In this document: positions 16,982 through 27,474 of the stretch, one piece after another
How the letters are laid out: every line of letters starts with the position of its first letter
Position numbering within the stretch: position 1 is the first letter of the stretch
Origin: Vibrio pomeroyi
Lineage (GTDB): Bacteria; Pseudomonadota; Gammaproteobacteria; Enterobacterales; Vibrionaceae
Reading direction: 5' to 3'
DNA length: 64,000 nt
NCBI GenBank assembly: GCA_041879425.1
Contig: CP090854.1
Location: 3,162,001 to 3,226,000, forward strand
Program-made: the position numbers and the translations under genes
Notes under the pieces: generated by a model
Databases searched by the model: none
What the model saw: only the letters and a program-made list of their open reading frames with translations
Told to the model about the DNA's origin: nothing

Positions 16982-18235
16982 CTACTCTCCGTTATCAAAA
17001 AAGTAAGATAAACGAGCTCTTGGGTTTAGATACTCTCTCACTTGTTCCGGTAATTTACTTGGATGAACGGCATTGACGATTTTTATCTCTTTAATAAAGA
17101 GGTCAATAATCGGGGCTTGGGTTCTTGGCACGCTAGGATCATAGATAAGCACGTTCGGATAAAGCATATGCTTGGCATTAACAGATATCACAATCCCAAT
17201 CGAATCATTTGAAAGCTGTACTACCGTTCCTGGCGGGTACACTCCCATAAACTTGACCAACAAACTCAAGTTGTCCTGACTATATAGATGCTTGCAACTC
17301 TTATATAAGTGAGACAATGCCAGATACGGGATCATTTGTTGAGATTGAGTTTTACCATGGCAAAGGTTATCAAATGCATTAGCCACTGCGACTATCTTGG
17401 CAAATTCATCTATCTCATCTTCTTTTAAGCCTTCGGGATAACCAGAACCATCATTCATCTCATGATGTTGAGCAATCACCTTTTTGGCCCTTTCAGGAAA
17501 GTCATCAATTGTTGAGACAATGTCTGCACCATATTTAGTGTGAAGCTTTAAGTAGTTCTCTTCTGGTACCGTAAGCGCACTCTGCTTTCTTAATATGGCG
17601 ACTGGTATTTTGATTTTGCCTACATCGTGGAACAACGCTGCGAAAGAAAGATCTTTTAATTGCTGCGTATTGTAACCTTTCGCTTTACCTATCATCAGCG
17701 CGACAACAGAAACATTCAGTGTATGAAAGTAGATGTCTTCAAAATCAGCTTTAGCATTCATAAGGTGCAATGTGACGTTATCATCGCTTACTAATGTTTC
17801 GACAATGTCATCAACCAGAGCTTTTACCTCCCCTACTGCATCTAAAGGTCGGTTACGGATCTTGGTCATCACAGAACGCATGCGAGCAAGCGAACGTTCG
17901 AACTCTTTCTCGCAATGACTCACTCTGCGACGATAAGAGCTTAGAGTTTCGATACGTTCATGCTTATCTTTCCACATTCTTTCTGCGTCAAGGCTTACTT
18001 GTAAATCAGTATCGGCTTCTTGCTCAATCACGTGGTTAGCAGGTAGAGGAGATGTATCGCTTTGATTCAAGTTTATATAGACGTGCTTAATCCCAAGATG
18101 TCGAATTACCTTTACTTGGGCGTCATCTTTGATTTTAAAACTGTTGAATAAAAATGGGTGTTCATTCCATTTTACGGGGAGTCGTATATGCAGACCGGGC
18201 TGAATGCGATCTACGGTAATCTTTATGCTGCCCAT
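16982..18235 (-). CDS. HD-GYP cyclic-di-GMP phosphodiesterase with N-terminal DUF3391
   Basis: 417 residues. It probably hydrolyses the second messenger c-di-GMP and so favours motility over biofilm growth. Residues 1 to about 130 resemble DUF3391, which is often paired with HD-GYP. The HD-GYP domain covers about 165-330, with H171, the HD pair H203-D204 in LFHDVGKIKIP, H257-H258-E259, and D262-GSGYP-267. All metal-binding and GYP residues that I can check are present, so it looks catalytically competent. No transmembrane or receiver domain is visible, so it is a cytosolic enzyme. It is a single gene convergent on nothing. It lies upstream of the rRNA operon 2 promoters and is read in the same direction. 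Confidence 0.92.
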   Translation of the reverse strand: MGSIKITVDRIQPGLHIRLPVKWNEHPFLFNSFKIKDDAQVKVIRHLGIKHVYINLNQSDTSPLPANHVIEQEADTDLQVSLDAERMWKDKHERIETLSSYRRRVSHCEKEFERSLARMRSVMTKIRNRPLDAVGEVKALVDDIVETLVSDDNVTLHLMNAKADFEDIYFHTLNVSVVALMIGKAKGYNTQQLKDLSFAALFHDVGKIKIPVAILRKQSALTVPEENYLKLHTKYGADIVSTIDDFPERAKKVIAQHHEMNDGSGYPEGLKEDEIDEFAKIVAVANAFDNLCHGKTQSQQMIPYLALSHLYKSCKHLYSQDNLSLLVKFMGVYPPGTVVQLSNDSIGIVISVNAKHMLYPNVLIYDPSVPRTQAPIIDLFIKEIKIVNAVHPSKLPEQVREYLNPRARLSYFFDNGE

Positions 18236-18318
18236 TTTTATATATAATATTGATTAATAATCTCTATTTATAATTCTAATAAAACCAAGCAGCAATTTCA
18301 CTATCCAATTTCACAGGT

Positions 18319-18726
18319 TCAATTTAAAGAATCGCAATGCACCATCCAGCGTATCCCAAACTTATCTTCGACCTTACCAAACCGAGCGCCCCAAAAAGTA
18401 TCCGCTAACGGCGTCATTACGCGACCATCTTGCTTTAGCTTTTCAAAGATTTGCTCTTGAGTTGCGGTATCTTCGGTAACAAGAGAGAGCGCAAGGTTGT
18501 TCCCTTCTAGTTCTTTTGCCTTTACACCATCAGACATCATGAGCTTCATGCCAAATGCTTCGAACTCAGCATGCATAACCCAATCAGGTTGAGCTCCCTC
18601 TATTACCTGTGGTGCATCACTAAAGAGTTGCTTCGATAAAACCACACCGCCAAAACACTTATGATAAAAATCCAACGCTTCACTACAACGACCATCAAAA
18701 AACAAGTAAGGGGTTACTGTCAGCAT
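18319..18726 (-). CDS. PhnB-like VOC superfamily protein
   Basis: 135 residues from the ATG at 18726, chosen because AGAGGAGAA lies 7 bases upstream; an in-frame start at 18762 has no such site. The protein opens with MLTVTPYLFFDGRCSEALDF and contains CFGG, a pattern of the PhnB/3-demethylubiquinone-methyltransferase-like group of the glyoxalase (VOC) fold. The end has FGKVEDKFGIRWMVHC, the usual last strand of that fold. Members of this group have no agreed reaction, and the PhnB name is historical. The gene is a single small unit between the HD-GYP gene and the tRNA-Leu remnants. Confidence 0.85.
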   Translation of the reverse strand: MLTVTPYLFFDGRCSEALDFYHKCFGGVVLSKQLFSDAPQVIEGAQPDWVMHAEFEAFGMKLMMSDGVKAKELEGNNLALSLVTEDTATQEQIFEKLKQDGRVMTPLADTFWGARFGKVEDKFGIRWMVHCDSLN

Positions 18727-18864
18727 ATCTTTCTCCTCTATTGCTACTTTAAACATAGACAATAGAAGAAGGAATGACAGGTAACAGTATGATTTAAGAT
18801 GATTAATTTATTAGAAAATGAAATTACGAAGGGAAACAGCAAGATTGAGGAATGAAACAACAAG

Positions 18865-19201
18865 ATCTGACTGATTGTACAGGCGTTCCTGCCGTCACCG
18901 CGAAGGTAATGCTTTCCATACTCCAGATACAACAAAGCCCCAACTTTCGTTGAGGCTCTATCTTAAAATATGGTACCGGTAGGCGACTTGACTGGGCTTG
19001 CATCCAAGCCGACACGCTGGGTTTCAAATTCACAAACGCCCAAAACGACGAAAGGCCGCTATAAAAGCGACCTTTCTATATTTGGTACTGGTCAGGCGGA
19101 CTGATTGGACAGGCATTCCTGCCGCTACCACGAAGGCAACGCTTTCCAGATTCCAGATACAACAAAGCCCCGACTTGAGTCGAGGCTTTGTCATTTAAAT
19201 A
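18865..19201 (-). repeat. Decayed partial copies of tRNA-Leu, each with a terminator-like hairpin
   Basis: Reading away from tRNA-Leu, three remnants follow. The first (about 19083-19150) ends CCGCCTGACCAGTACCA and keeps GTTGCCTTCG from the variable arm. The second (about 18971-19035) ends GTCGCCTACCGGTACCA. The third (about 18870-18920) keeps TTACCTTCG but has lost its 3' end. Between them are hairpins at about 19164-19192 (AAAGCCTCGACT / AGTCGGGGCTTT), 19053-19079 (GAAAGGTCGCT / AGCGGCCTTTC) and 18932-18958 (AGCCTCAAC / GTTGGGGCT). Remnants 1 and 3 and their hairpins are homologous with a 230-base period. None folds as a full cloverleaf. The arrangement resembles the 3'-end repeats after tyrT in E. 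coli. Confidence 0.8.
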
Positions 19202-19286
19202 TGGTACCGGTAGGCGGACTTGAACCGCCACGCCCGAAGGCAACGGATTTTGAATCCGTCGTGTATACCAATTTCACCATACCGGC
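19202..19286 (-). tRNA. tRNA-Leu (CAA)
   Basis: 85 nt class II tRNA with a long variable arm (TTGCCTTCGGGCG region), anticodon CAA in the loop TTCAAAA, and encoded CCA. The acceptor is GCCGGTA with TACCGGT, leaving a G.U wobble at 1:72. Its own promoter lies 35 bases upstream, and remnants of the same gene lie downstream. Confidence 0.96.
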
Positions 19287-19320
19287 ATTATCTTGGGGCA
19301 TTGCCCTTTCGATGTTTGGC

Positions 19321-19348
19321 ATTATACGTATGCGAACTGATGTGGCAA
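19321..19348 (-). promoter_or_regulatory. Promoter of tRNA-Leu
   Basis: Minus strand TTGCCA (19343-19348), 16-base spacer, TATAAT (19321-19326), followed by GCC. Transcription would start about 28 bases before the mature tRNA. The hexamers and spacing are the same as in rRNA operon 2 P1. Confidence 0.8.
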
Positions 19349-19481
19349 GTATAAAAACTTGAATTCATGTGTGTTTGCCGATAATTTCGCCACTAAGTCA
19401 TAAGCTGTGCGTCATGTCTCTTTTCAGGCCAAGCCTTAAACTATATTCTGACGCCTCAATTTTTAAAGAAGTAATAACACC

Positions 19482-19958
19482 ATGACATCAACAAACACTC
19501 TGCCACCAGCTGGGGTAATGCGCCGATTTGGTGCCTTGTTCTATGACGCTCTTATCGTAATCGCTATTGAGATGATGGCGGCTGGCGTCATTGTTGCTCT
19601 GCTACACGCGCTCATGGCTCTTGGCGTTTTCAATCATAGTGGATATGCCGATGTTAGTGACTTCTTAACTAACCACCCTATTTGGAGCCCTGCTTACACT
19701 TTTTACCTAGTAGTGGTTTGGGTGTACTTCTTTGTGTTCTTCTGGACAAGAGCAGGCCAAACGTTAGGGATGAGAGCTTGGAAACTACGAGTTCAAAACA
19801 AAGATGGCTCTGCGATTACAATCACTCAGGCACTTATCCGCTTAGGCACTTCAGGTTTTGGATTAGCAAACCTATGTGTTCCATTCGACCCTCAAAAACG
19901 TGGCTTCCACGATATCTGGGCGAAAACGGAAGTGGTCGTGTTACCTAAGGCTCGATAA
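19482..19958 (+). CDS. RDD family membrane protein
   Basis: 158 residues. RDD proteins are small multi-helix membrane proteins of mostly unknown role; some affect Na+/H+ exchange. The hallmark arginine and aspartates are seen in RRFGALFYDALIV (R and D), and the later FDPQKRGFHDIWAKT closes the family domain. Three hydrophobic segments lie at about 20-45, 70-92 and 118-135. It converges with lptFG across a shared bidirectional terminator. The ribosome-binding site before the ATG is weak (AAAGAAGT). Confidence 0.85.
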   Translation: MTSTNTLPPAGVMRRFGALFYDALIVIAIEMMAAGVIVALLHALMALGVFNHSGYADVSDFLTNHPIWSPAYTFYLVVVWVYFFVFFWTRAGQTLGMRAWKLRVQNKDGSAITITQALIRLGTSGFGLANLCVPFDPQKRGFHDIWAKTEVVVLPKAR

Positions 19959-19986
19959 CACCATTATTCGAAACCCAAACAAGATC

Positions 19987-20017
19987 AAAAAAGGAAGGCG
20001 CTATGCCTTCCTTTTTT
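19987..20017. terminator. Bidirectional terminator between the RDD gene and lptG
   Basis: AAAAAAGGAAGGC pairs with GCCTTCCTTTTTT around a CTAT loop. It has A and T tracts on both sides, so it can end both convergent transcripts. Confidence 0.9.
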
Positions 20018-20021
20018 CTAT

Positions 20022-21092
20022 CTACAGTTTTCGCCTCAAGAGCATGATGGCGATTCCGAGGAACACCACGCTCGGTGCTATCGCACCAAAGGCCGGTGGT
20101 ATTTGATAAACCAAACTCACTGGGCCAAAGAACTCACTGGATATATAGAAGGTAAAGCCAGCGATAACACCAGACAAAATCCTAGCACCCATGGTCACAC
20201 TTCGCAGGGGACCAAAGATAAACGACAGTGCCATCAACATCATTACGGCTATCGATATAGGTTGAGTTATCTTTCTCCACAACGCAAGTTCATAGCGTGA
20301 TGCATCTTGCTCTGATGCCTTCAGATAAGACACATAATCATACAACCCACTCAAAGAAAGCTCTTCCGGCTTAACTGTTACTATAGCAAGCTTGTCCGGA
20401 GCTAGTGATGTCTCCCATCTATAAGTGGGTAAACTTTCTTTAGTGATCTGGATTTCATTTTCGAACGACGTAATCTCCACATCGTTCATAGTCCAAACAT
20501 TGTCTCCAACGTAATCCACTTCTTCAGAGTAGATAGCCGTTTTGAGTGCTTTGTTCTCATCAAAGCGCCACATGTTCATACCGTAAAGCTTCTCATCATC
20601 TATTTTAACGATAAAGATGAAGTCATTGGCGTCACGAGCCCAGACACCGCTTTGAGTCGAGATGATATTACCACCAGCGATCGAGATGGTTCTTAAGTCA
20701 CGAGCCATCTTCTGAGCTTGAGGCGCGCCCCATTGACCAAGAAGAGTCACGACGATCATGAGCGGGATAGCGGTTTTGAGTACCGATAAGCCGATATCTA
20801 ATTTTGAGAAGCCTGCCGCCTGCATAACGACCAGCTCAGAGCTCGCAGCCAACATACCCAAACCAATCAATGCACCAAGCAATGCCGCCATTGGGAAGAA
20901 CATTTCAATATCACGAGGAATACTCAGTAAAACGAAATACAGAGCTTGCAGTAGATCGTATGTACCACGACCAACCTTTCTCAGTTGCTCTACATACTTG
21001 ATGATCCCAGAAAGACCAACAAACGTCACCAAAACCAGTGACGTCGTCGCGATGATGGTTCTGCCTATATATAAATCGAGAATCTTAAACAC
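20022..21092 (-). CDS. lptG: LPS export permease LptG
   Basis: 356 residues. It pairs with LptF as the membrane part of the LptB2FG ABC transporter, which extracts lipopolysaccharide from the inner membrane and pushes it along the Lpt bridge to the outer membrane. Membrane segments lie at the N-terminus (about 12-33, 55-80, 95-115) and C-terminus (about 275-350), flanking a periplasmic jellyroll-like domain (about 130-265). The typical YjgP/YjgQ motif ELVVMQAAGFS is at about 85-95. The start is GTG, 3 bases after the lptF stop, so translation is probably coupled. The ATPase lptB and lptC/lptA are at 43.9-45.7 kb. Confidence 0.95.
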   Translation of the reverse strand: MFKILDLYIGRTIIATTSLVLVTFVGLSGIIKYVEQLRKVGRGTYDLLQALYFVLLSIPRDIEMFFPMAALLGALIGLGMLAASSELVVMQAAGFSKLDIGLSVLKTAIPLMIVVTLLGQWGAPQAQKMARDLRTISIAGGNIISTQSGVWARDANDFIFIVKIDDEKLYGMNMWRFDENKALKTAIYSEEVDYVGDNVWTMNDVEITSFENEIQITKESLPTYRWETSLAPDKLAIVTVKPEELSLSGLYDYVSYLKASEQDASRYELALWRKITQPISIAVMMLMALSFIFGPLRSVTMGARILSGVIAGFTFYISSEFFGPVSLVYQIPPAFGAIAPSVVFLGIAIMLLRRKL

Positions 21093-21095
21093 GGC

Positions 21096-22196
21096 TTAAG
21101 CCAACCTCTTATTCTTGAATTTTTCTTTCAAACGCCTTACTGGCACGCTATCCATAAAGTTTGCACCAATCGCGACAAATAACAATAACGCATTAATTGG
21201 CCACATGCCGATTACCGCTGGGATACTGCCCTCTTCAATAGAAGATTTAGTCGCACTGATTGCCAAGAAGTAAGTCAGGTAAATCAGAATAGCCGGGCCA
21301 ATCTTTGCAAAACGGCCCTGTCTTGGGTTTACCGCAGACAGTGGCACAACAAGCATGGTCAACAATGGAATACACAGTACCAATGAAATACGCCACTGTA
21401 ATTCCGCTTTCGCGCTATTGTTTGGATTACCAATCAGTTCAAGGGTTGAGATCGCTTCCCAGTCTCGTCCTTTCTTCTCAACTTCACGCTGACCAATCAG
21501 GCCTTCGTACTCTTCAAAGTGCGTCACCATATAATCAAGACGTGTAGGCACACCTTCATGACGAGTGCCATCGTACATAACAATGACTTGGCGACCGTCA
21601 CTGAGCTCTTTTACATCCCCTGATTTAGAGAACATCACGCTCGGAAGTACAGAGTCACGTGGACGCATTTGAGCAACGAACACATTTTCTAGCTTATTAC
21701 CGTCGATATCATCGATGAATACCACAGATGAGCCATCCGGCGTACCTTCAAACTTACCCTTAGGTAGCAAATCGACACTGTTCTCTGCGGCAACTTCTTC
21801 ATACATTTGCTCAACTTTGTCTTGCGACCAAGGAGATAACCAAAATGAGTTAAAGGCTGCAACCGATGCGGTAATCAAAGCTAAGTAAAGCGCAGATTGG
21901 ATCAGGAATTTATTACCAATACCCGTAGCGTTCATCACTACAATTTCACTTTCAGCGTAAAGGCGGCCAAAAGTGAGCAAAATACCAATATAGATACTGA
22001 GTGGCAGCATCAACAAACCCATTGCTGGCATATTTAGACCAACAATCGACAATATGAGACTCGCAGGGATATCACCATCAGAGGCGTCCGCTAAAACACT
22101 GATGAATTTTTGGCTGAGAAACACGAGAAAGAGAACAAAAAAGATCGCAAATTGGCTCTTGATTGTCTCGCGGATCAAATATCTAACAATAATCAC
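21096..22196 (-). CDS. lptF: LPS export permease LptF
   Basis: 366 residues from the GTG at 22196, which begins VIIVRYLIRETIKSQ, in line with the known family N-terminus. A TTG six bases earlier is possible and lies closer to AGGT. This is the partner of LptG. N-terminal membrane segments, the YAESEIVVMNATGIGN motif (about 80-95), a periplasmic beta-rich domain, and C-terminal helices ending in VPVRRLKEKF are all present. The gene is divergent from pepA, with about 190 bases between, as in E. coli. The two-gene lptFG unit is expected to be essential. Confidence 0.95.
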   Translation of the reverse strand: MIIVRYLIRETIKSQFAIFFVLFLVFLSQKFISVLADASDGDIPASLILSIVGLNMPAMGLLMLPLSIYIGILLTFGRLYAESEIVVMNATGIGNKFLIQSALYLALITASVAAFNSFWLSPWSQDKVEQMYEEVAAENSVDLLPKGKFEGTPDGSSVVFIDDIDGNKLENVFVAQMRPRDSVLPSVMFSKSGDVKELSDGRQVIVMYDGTRHEGVPTRLDYMVTHFEEYEGLIGQREVEKKGRDWEAISTLELIGNPNNSAKAELQWRISLVLCIPLLTMLVVPLSAVNPRQGRFAKIGPAILIYLTYFLAISATKSSIEEGSIPAVIGMWPINALLLFVAIGANFMDSVPVRRLKEKFKNKRLA

Positions 22197-22388
22197 GCTC
22201 AAATTACCTATACAAAACTTGTTTTTTTGATTGAATCACTATAATTTCCCGTTGAACCTTTTATTTTTTTAAATTTTTAGCTAAGTGTTAGCGTTCTTCT
22301 TTAAGGTTAGTTCCATTATAGGATCCAACAAGTAAGAACCCATTATCTAACATTTAGTTCGATTTGTCTTCAGGATGTAGGAGTACGC

Positions 22389-23909
22389 ATGGAGTTCAGT
22401 GTAAAAAGTGGCAGCCCAGAGAAACAGCGCAGCGCATGTATCGTTGTCGGTGTATTCGAACCGCGCCGCCTTTCTCCAGTAGCCGAGCAATTAGATAAGA
22501 TTAGCGATGGCTACATTAGTTCACTGCTTCGTCGCGGTGATCTAGAGGGTAAACCTGGCCAGATGCTACTACTGCATCAAGTACCTGGTGTACTTTCAGA
22601 ACGTGTTCTACTAGTAGGCTGTGGTAAAGAACGTGAGCTAGGCGAGCGTCAATACAAAGAAATTATTCAAAAAACCATCAGCACTCTAAACGAAACAGGT
22701 TCTATGGAAGCAGTATGTTTCCTTACAGAACTTCACGTTAAAGGCCGCGACACTTACTGGAAAGTTCGCCAAGCGGTAGAAGCGACTAAAGATGGTCTTT
22801 ACACATTTGACCAATTCAAGAGCAACAAACCAGAGACTCGTCGCCCACTACGTAAATTGGTATTCAACGTACCAACACGTCGCGAGCTAAGCCTTGGTGA
22901 AAAAGCGATCTCTCATGGTCTTGCTATTGCTTCTGGTGTTAAAGCGTCTAAAGATCTTGGCAACATGCCACCAAACATTGCTAACCCAGCATACCTTGCC
23001 TCTCAAGCTCGTCGCCTAGCTGACGACTTCGAAACCGTAACGACTAAGATCATCGGTGAAGAAGAGATGGAAAAACTGGGCATGACTTCTTACCTAGCGG
23101 TAGGTCGTGGCTCTAAGAACGAATCAATGATGTCTATCATGGAGTACAAAGGCGCACCTGATTCAGATGCAAAACCGATTGTACTTGTAGGTAAAGGCCT
23201 TACGTTCGATTCAGGCGGTATCTCACTTAAGCCTGGTGAAGGCATGGATGAGATGAAGTACGACATGTGTGGTGCGGCGTCTGTATTCGGTACAATGAAA
23301 GCATTGGCGAAACTTAACTTGCCAATCAACGTTGTCGGTATTCTAGCGGGTTGTGAAAACATGCCTGGTAGCAATGCTTACCGCCCAGGTGACATCCTAA
23401 CGACTATGTCAGGCCAAACAGTTGAAGTTCTAAACACTGATGCTGAAGGTCGCTTGGTTCTTTGTGATGCACTAACTTACGTTGAGCGTTTCGAACCAGA
23501 TTGCGTAGTTGACGTTGCAACGCTAACAGGCGCGTGTGTTATTGCTCTAGGTCACCACATCAGTGGCGTTCTATCAAACCACAACCCACTGTCTCACGAA
23601 CTTGTGAATGCTTCTGAGCAAGCAAGTGACCGTGCATGGCGTCTACCAATGGCAGACGAGTACCATGAGCAGCTAAACAGCCCGTTCGCAGATATGGCGA
23701 ACATCGGCGGCCGTCCTGGCGGTACTATCACTGCTGGTTGCTTCCTGTCTAAGTTCACTAAGAAGTACCACTGGGCTCACCTAGATATCGCAGGTACAGC
23801 TTGGAAATCTGGTGCAGCGAAAGGCTCGACAGGTCGTCCTGTCTCAATGCTAGTCCAATTCTTATTGAACCGCAGCGGCCATGAGACTGAAGAGCAATCT
23901 TCGAAATAA
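22389..23909 (+). CDS. pepA: Leucyl aminopeptidase PepA
   Basis: 506 residues, close to the usual 503. It is a hexameric two-metal M17 aminopeptidase that removes N-terminal residues. In enteric bacteria PepA also binds DNA in carAB control and Xer recombination. The M17 signature NTDAEGRL is at about 350, and the metal-binding stretch [15 protein letters not shown] is at about 278-292. The ATG follows GTAGGAGTACGC, a clear ribosome-binding site. A terminator follows the gene. The divergent lptF and downstream holC-valS preserve the E. coli order. Confidence 0.97.
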   Translation: MEFSVKSGSPEKQRSACIVVGVFEPRRLSPVAEQLDKISDGYISSLLRRGDLEGKPGQMLLLHQVPGVLSERVLLVGCGKERELGERQYKEIIQKTISTLNETGSMEAVCFLTELHVKGRDTYWKVRQAVEATKDGLYTFDQFKSNKPETRRPLRKLVFNVPTRRELSLGEKAISHGLAIASGVKASKDLGNMPPNIANPAYLASQARRLADDFETVTTKIIGEEEMEKLGMTSYLAVGRGSKNESMMSIMEYKGAPDSDAKPIVLVGKGLTFDSGGISLKPGEGMDEMKYDMCGAASVFGTMKALAKLNLPINVVGILAGCENMPGSNAYRPGDILTTMSGQTVEVLNTDAEGRLVLCDALTYVERFEPDCVVDVATLTGACVIALGHHISGVLSNHNPLSHELVNASEQASDRAWRLPMADEYHEQLNSPFADMANIGGRPGGTITAGCFLSKFTKKYHWAHLDIAGTAWKSGAAKGSTGRPVSMLVQFLLNRSGHETEEQSSK

Positions 23910-23937
23910 TAAAAAGGGCCTACGGGCCCTTTTTTAA
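23909..23937 (+). terminator. Terminator after pepA
   Basis: AAAAAGGGCC pairs with GGGCCCTTTTTT around TACG-type loop bases. It starts right at the pepA stop codon. Confidence 0.85.
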
Positions 23938-24008
23938 TAAGCGCTATTTGTTAGAGTCGATTGACCCAGTAAGATGAATAGTCACGATTTCCAGTTCGAG
24001 TATTAAGC

Positions 24009-24458
24009 ATGCAGACAGCTACGTTTTACATAGTGTCATCAGACAGCCCGCAAGCCAGTGAAGAAGGTTTTGCTCATTATGTGCTGTTTCTTGCTCAGCA
24101 CTTTGCGAAACAAGGCGCTAAACTTTACCTCAACTGCAATGACAAAGAACATGCCGAGCGTATCGCAGAGATTTTCTGGCAAGTTGAACCCAGCGAATTT
24201 ATTGCGCACAACTTAGTTGGCGAAGGTCCGAAATATTCAACCAACATTGAAATCGGCTACCAAGGTGTAAAACACAATTGGAATCGTCAGCTAGTAATTA
24301 ATCTGGCCGATAATCATACAACCTTTGCGAACGCCTTTGCTCAGGTGATAGACTTCGTTCCTTGCGAAGAAAAAGCTAAGCAACTCGCTCGAGAAAGGTA
24401 TAAAATTTACCGTCAGGCTGGTTATCAGCTACAAACTATCGAGATTCAACATCCATAG
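24009..24458 (+). CDS. holC: DNA polymerase III chi subunit
   Basis: 149 residues, the usual size for HolC. It binds the psi subunit in the clamp-loader complex and contacts SSB at the replication fork. The start MQTATFYIVSS, the conserved GAKLYLNCNDKEHAERI and ERYKIYRQAGYQLQTIE near the C-terminus fit the family. It lies between pepA and valS, as in E. coli, about 100 bases before the valS start. The two are probably co-transcribed. Confidence 0.95.
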   Translation: MQTATFYIVSSDSPQASEEGFAHYVLFLAQHFAKQGAKLYLNCNDKEHAERIAEIFWQVEPSEFIAHNLVGEGPKYSTNIEIGYQGVKHNWNRQLVINLADNHTTFANAFAQVIDFVPCEEKAKQLARERYKIYRQAGYQLQTIEIQHP

Positions 24459-24560
24459 TCAAACCTCATAGTTAAAGCTATCTTTGGATTTAGATTCAAG
24501 AAGCTTCACTTATGAAGTTTGACCACGATTAACCATTCACAGTATCCGTTTAAGAGCACT

Positions 24561-27434
24561 ATGGAAAAGACATACAACCCAACATCAATCGAACAAGCTC
24601 TGTATCAGACTTGGGAAGAGAAAGGCTACTTTAAGCCACACGGTGACACATCAAAAGAAGCTTACAGCATCATGATCCCGCCACCGAACGTCACTGGCAG
24701 CCTGCACATGGGTCACGCGTTCCAAGATACGATCATGGATACGCTTATCCGTGCTCAACGTATGAAAGGCAAAAACACGCTTTGGCAAGTGGGTACTGAC
24801 CACGCTGGTATCGCAACCCAAATGGTTGTTGAGCGTAAGATTGCTGCTGAAGAAGGCAAAACAAAACACGACTACGGCCGTGAAGCTTTCATCGACAAGA
24901 TCTGGGAGTGGAAAGGCGAATCAGGTGGCACGATCACTCAACAACTTCGTCGTCTTGGTGCATCTGTAGACTGGGATCGTGAGCGATTTACTATGGATGA
25001 CGGCCTATCGGCTGCGACTCAAGAAGTGTTCGTTCGTCTATACGAAGAAGACCTAATCTACCGTGGTAAGCGTCTAGTAAACTGGGATCCTAAACTGCAC
25101 ACTGCGATTTCTGATCTTGAAGTTGAAAACAAAGACAAAAAAGGCTTTATGTGGCACTTCCGCTACCCGCTAGCGAACGGTGTTAAAACGGCGGATGGCA
25201 AAGACTACATTGTTGTTGCTACTACTCGTCCAGAAACCATGCTTGGTGATACTGGCGTAGCCGTAAACCCAGAAGATCCACGTTACAAAGATCTTATCGG
25301 TAAAGAAATCCTGCTTCCTGTTGTTAACCGTCTTATCCCTATCGTAGGCGATGAGCACGCAGACATGGAAAAAGGTACTGGTTGTGTGAAGATCACACCT
25401 GCTCACGACTTTAACGATTACGAAGTTGGTAAGCGCAACAACCTACCAATGATCAACATCCTAACGTTCAACGCTGATATCCGTGATGCTGCTGAAGTAT
25501 TCACAACCAACGGCGAAGAAAGCGATGTTTACTCAACAGACATCCCTGCTAAGTACCAAGGCATGGAGCGCTTTGCTGCTCGTAAAGCTATCGTTGCTGA
25601 ATTCGAAGAACTTGGTCTTCTTGAAGAGATCAAAGATCACGACCTAACCGTGCCTTACGGCGACCGTGGTGGTGTAGTTATCGAACCAATGCTGACTGAC
25701 CAATGGTACGTACGCACAGCACCTCTTGCTGAGCCTGCAGTTAAAGCCGTTGAAGATGGTCAAATCCAGTTCGTGCCTAAGCAGTACGAAAACATGTACT
25801 TCGCGTGGATGCGTGACGTGCAAGACTGGTGTATCTCTCGTCAACTTTGGTGGGGCCACCGAATCCCAGCATGGTACGACAACGATGGTAAAGTTTACGT
25901 AGGTCGTACTGAAGAAGAAGTTCGTGAAAAGAACAACCTAGCGCCTGTTGTTGTGCTGAAGCAAGACGACGACGTACTAGACACTTGGTTCTCTTCTGCA
26001 CTTTGGACGTTCGGCACACAAGGCTGGCCTGAAGATACTGAAGCACTGAAAACATTCCACCCATCTGAAGTACTAGTATCTGGTTTTGATATTATCTTCT
26101 TCTGGGTTGCTCGTATGATCATGATGACCATGCACTTCGTGAAAGACGAAGATGGCAAGGCTCAAGTACCTTTCAAGACGGTTTACATGACGGGTCTTAT
26201 CCGTGATGAAAACGGCGACAAGATGTCTAAGTCGAAGGGTAACGTACTTGACCCAATCGACATGATTGACGGCATCGGCCTTGAAGAGCTAGTAGAAAAG
26301 CGTTGTGGCAACATGATGCAACCTAAACTGGCTGCTAAGATCGAAAAAGCAACACGTAAAACTTTCGAAAACGGTATCGAACCATACGGTACTGACGCTC
26401 TTCGTTTCACTCTTGCTGCTATGGCTTCAACAGGCCGTGACATCAACTGGGACATGAAGCGTCTTGAAGGTTACCGTAACTTCTGTAACAAGCTATGGAA
26501 CGCAAGCCGTTACGTACTGATGAATACAGAAGAGCACGATTGTGGCATGTCATTGTCTGTTGAAGACCGTGCAAACATGGAATTCTCTCTAGCGGATAAG
26601 TGGATTGAATCTCAGTTTGAAGTTGCAGCGAAAGAGTTTAACGCTCACCTAGACAACTACCGTCTAGACATGGCAGCAAACACGCTTTACGAATTCATCT
26701 GGAACCAATTCTGTGACTGGTACCTAGAGTTAACGAAACCTGTTCTTTGGAAAGGTACTGAAGCTCAGCAACAAGCGACTCGTTACACGCTTATCACGGT
26801 TTTAGAGAAGACTCTGCGTCTTGCTCACCCAGTTCTTCCTTACATCACTGAATCTATCTGGCAGAGCGTTAAGCCGCTAGTAGACGGCGTTGAAGGCGAG
26901 ACAATCATGACTCAAGCGCTTCCTCAGTTTAACGAAGATAACTTCAATGCTGAGATCGTAGAAGACATCGAATGGGTTAAGACCTTCATCACAGCTATCC
27001 GTAACCTACGTGCGGAATACGACATTGCGCCAAGCCAAGGCTTAGAAGTAATGATCAAAGTCGCTGATGAGAAAGACGCTGCTCGTATCGAAGCGAACAA
27101 GATCGTTCTAAACTCTCTAGCTAAACTAGACGACATTAAAGTTCTAGCAGACGGCGAAGAGACTCCGGCTTGTGCAACTAAACTGGTTGGCAAATCTGAG
27201 CTGATGATCCCAATGGCGGGTCTTATCGACAAAGATGCAGAGCTTGCTCGTCTAGATAAAGAAGTAGCTAAAACTCACGGTGAGATTAAGCGTATCGAAG
27301 GTAAGCTAGGTAACGAAGGTTTCGTTGCTAAAGCGCCAGAAGCGGTTATCGCGAAAGAGCGTGAGAAGCTTGAAGGCTACCAAGAGACTCTTGTTAAGCT
27401 TGAAGAGCAAAAAGCGACCATCGCTGCTCTTTAA
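24561..27434 (+). CDS. valS: Valyl-tRNA synthetase
   Basis: 957 residues from the ATG at 24561, which gives [20 protein letters not shown] and matches the E. coli start. The open frame continues to a TTG at 24519, but that extension has no support. It is a class I synthetase that charges tRNA-Val and edits threonine. The HIGH-type signature is HMGH at about 48-51, within [23 protein letters not shown] is at about 554. The CP1 editing domain lies between the catalytic halves. A C-terminal coiled coil (about 885-957, rich in E/K with [19 protein letters not shown]) binds the tRNA. Confidence 0.98.
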   Translation: MEKTYNPTSIEQALYQTWEEKGYFKPHGDTSKEAYSIMIPPPNVTGSLHMGHAFQDTIMDTLIRAQRMKGKNTLWQVGTDHAGIATQMVVERKIAAEEGKTKHDYGREAFIDKIWEWKGESGGTITQQLRRLGASVDWDRERFTMDDGLSAATQEVFVRLYEEDLIYRGKRLVNWDPKLHTAISDLEVENKDKKGFMWHFRYPLANGVKTADGKDYIVVATTRPETMLGDTGVAVNPEDPRYKDLIGKEILLPVVNRLIPIVGDEHADMEKGTGCVKITPAHDFNDYEVGKRNNLPMINILTFNADIRDAAEVFTTNGEESDVYSTDIPAKYQGMERFAARKAIVAEFEELGLLEEIKDHDLTVPYGDRGGVVIEPMLTDQWYVRTAPLAEPAVKAVEDGQIQFVPKQYENMYFAWMRDVQDWCISRQLWWGHRIPAWYDNDGKVYVGRTEEEVREKNNLAPVVVLKQDDDVLDTWFSSALWTFGTQGWPEDTEALKTFHPSEVLVSGFDIIFFWVARMIMMTMHFVKDEDGKAQVPFKTVYMTGLIRDENGDKMSKSKGNVLDPIDMIDGIGLEELVEKRCGNMMQPKLAAKIEKATRKTFENGIEPYGTDALRFTLAAMASTGRDINWDMKRLEGYRNFCNKLWNASRYVLMNTEEHDCGMSLSVEDRANMEFSLADKWIESQFEVAAKEFNAHLDNYRLDMAANTLYEFIWNQFCDWYLELTKPVLWKGTEAQQQATRYTLITVLEKTLRLAHPVLPYITESIWQSVKPLVDGVEGETIMTQALPQFNEDNFNAEIVEDIEWVKTFITAIRNLRAEYDIAPSQGLEVMIKVADEKDAARIEANKIVLNSLAKLDDIKVLADGEETPACATKLVGKSELMIPMAGLIDKDAELARLDKEVAKTHGEIKRIEGKLGNEGFVAKAPEAVIAKEREKLEGYQETLVKLEEQKATIAAL

Positions 27435-27474
27435 AACTGAATGAACGAGGAGGTTTCTACCCTCTCGCTCTAGA

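Noticed and set aside
18997..19362. Short plus-strand ORFs of 66 and 85 codons around tRNA-Leu
   Set aside because: They run antisense through the tRNA gene and its remnants and have no coding signature.
24519..24560. TTG-initiated N-terminal extension of valS
   Set aside because: The family start is MEKTYNP at 24561, and the extra 14 residues resemble no known synthetase end.
26183..26455. Antisense ORFs within valS and other long genes
   Set aside because: These are reverse-frame shadows caused by the codon bias of the sense gene.
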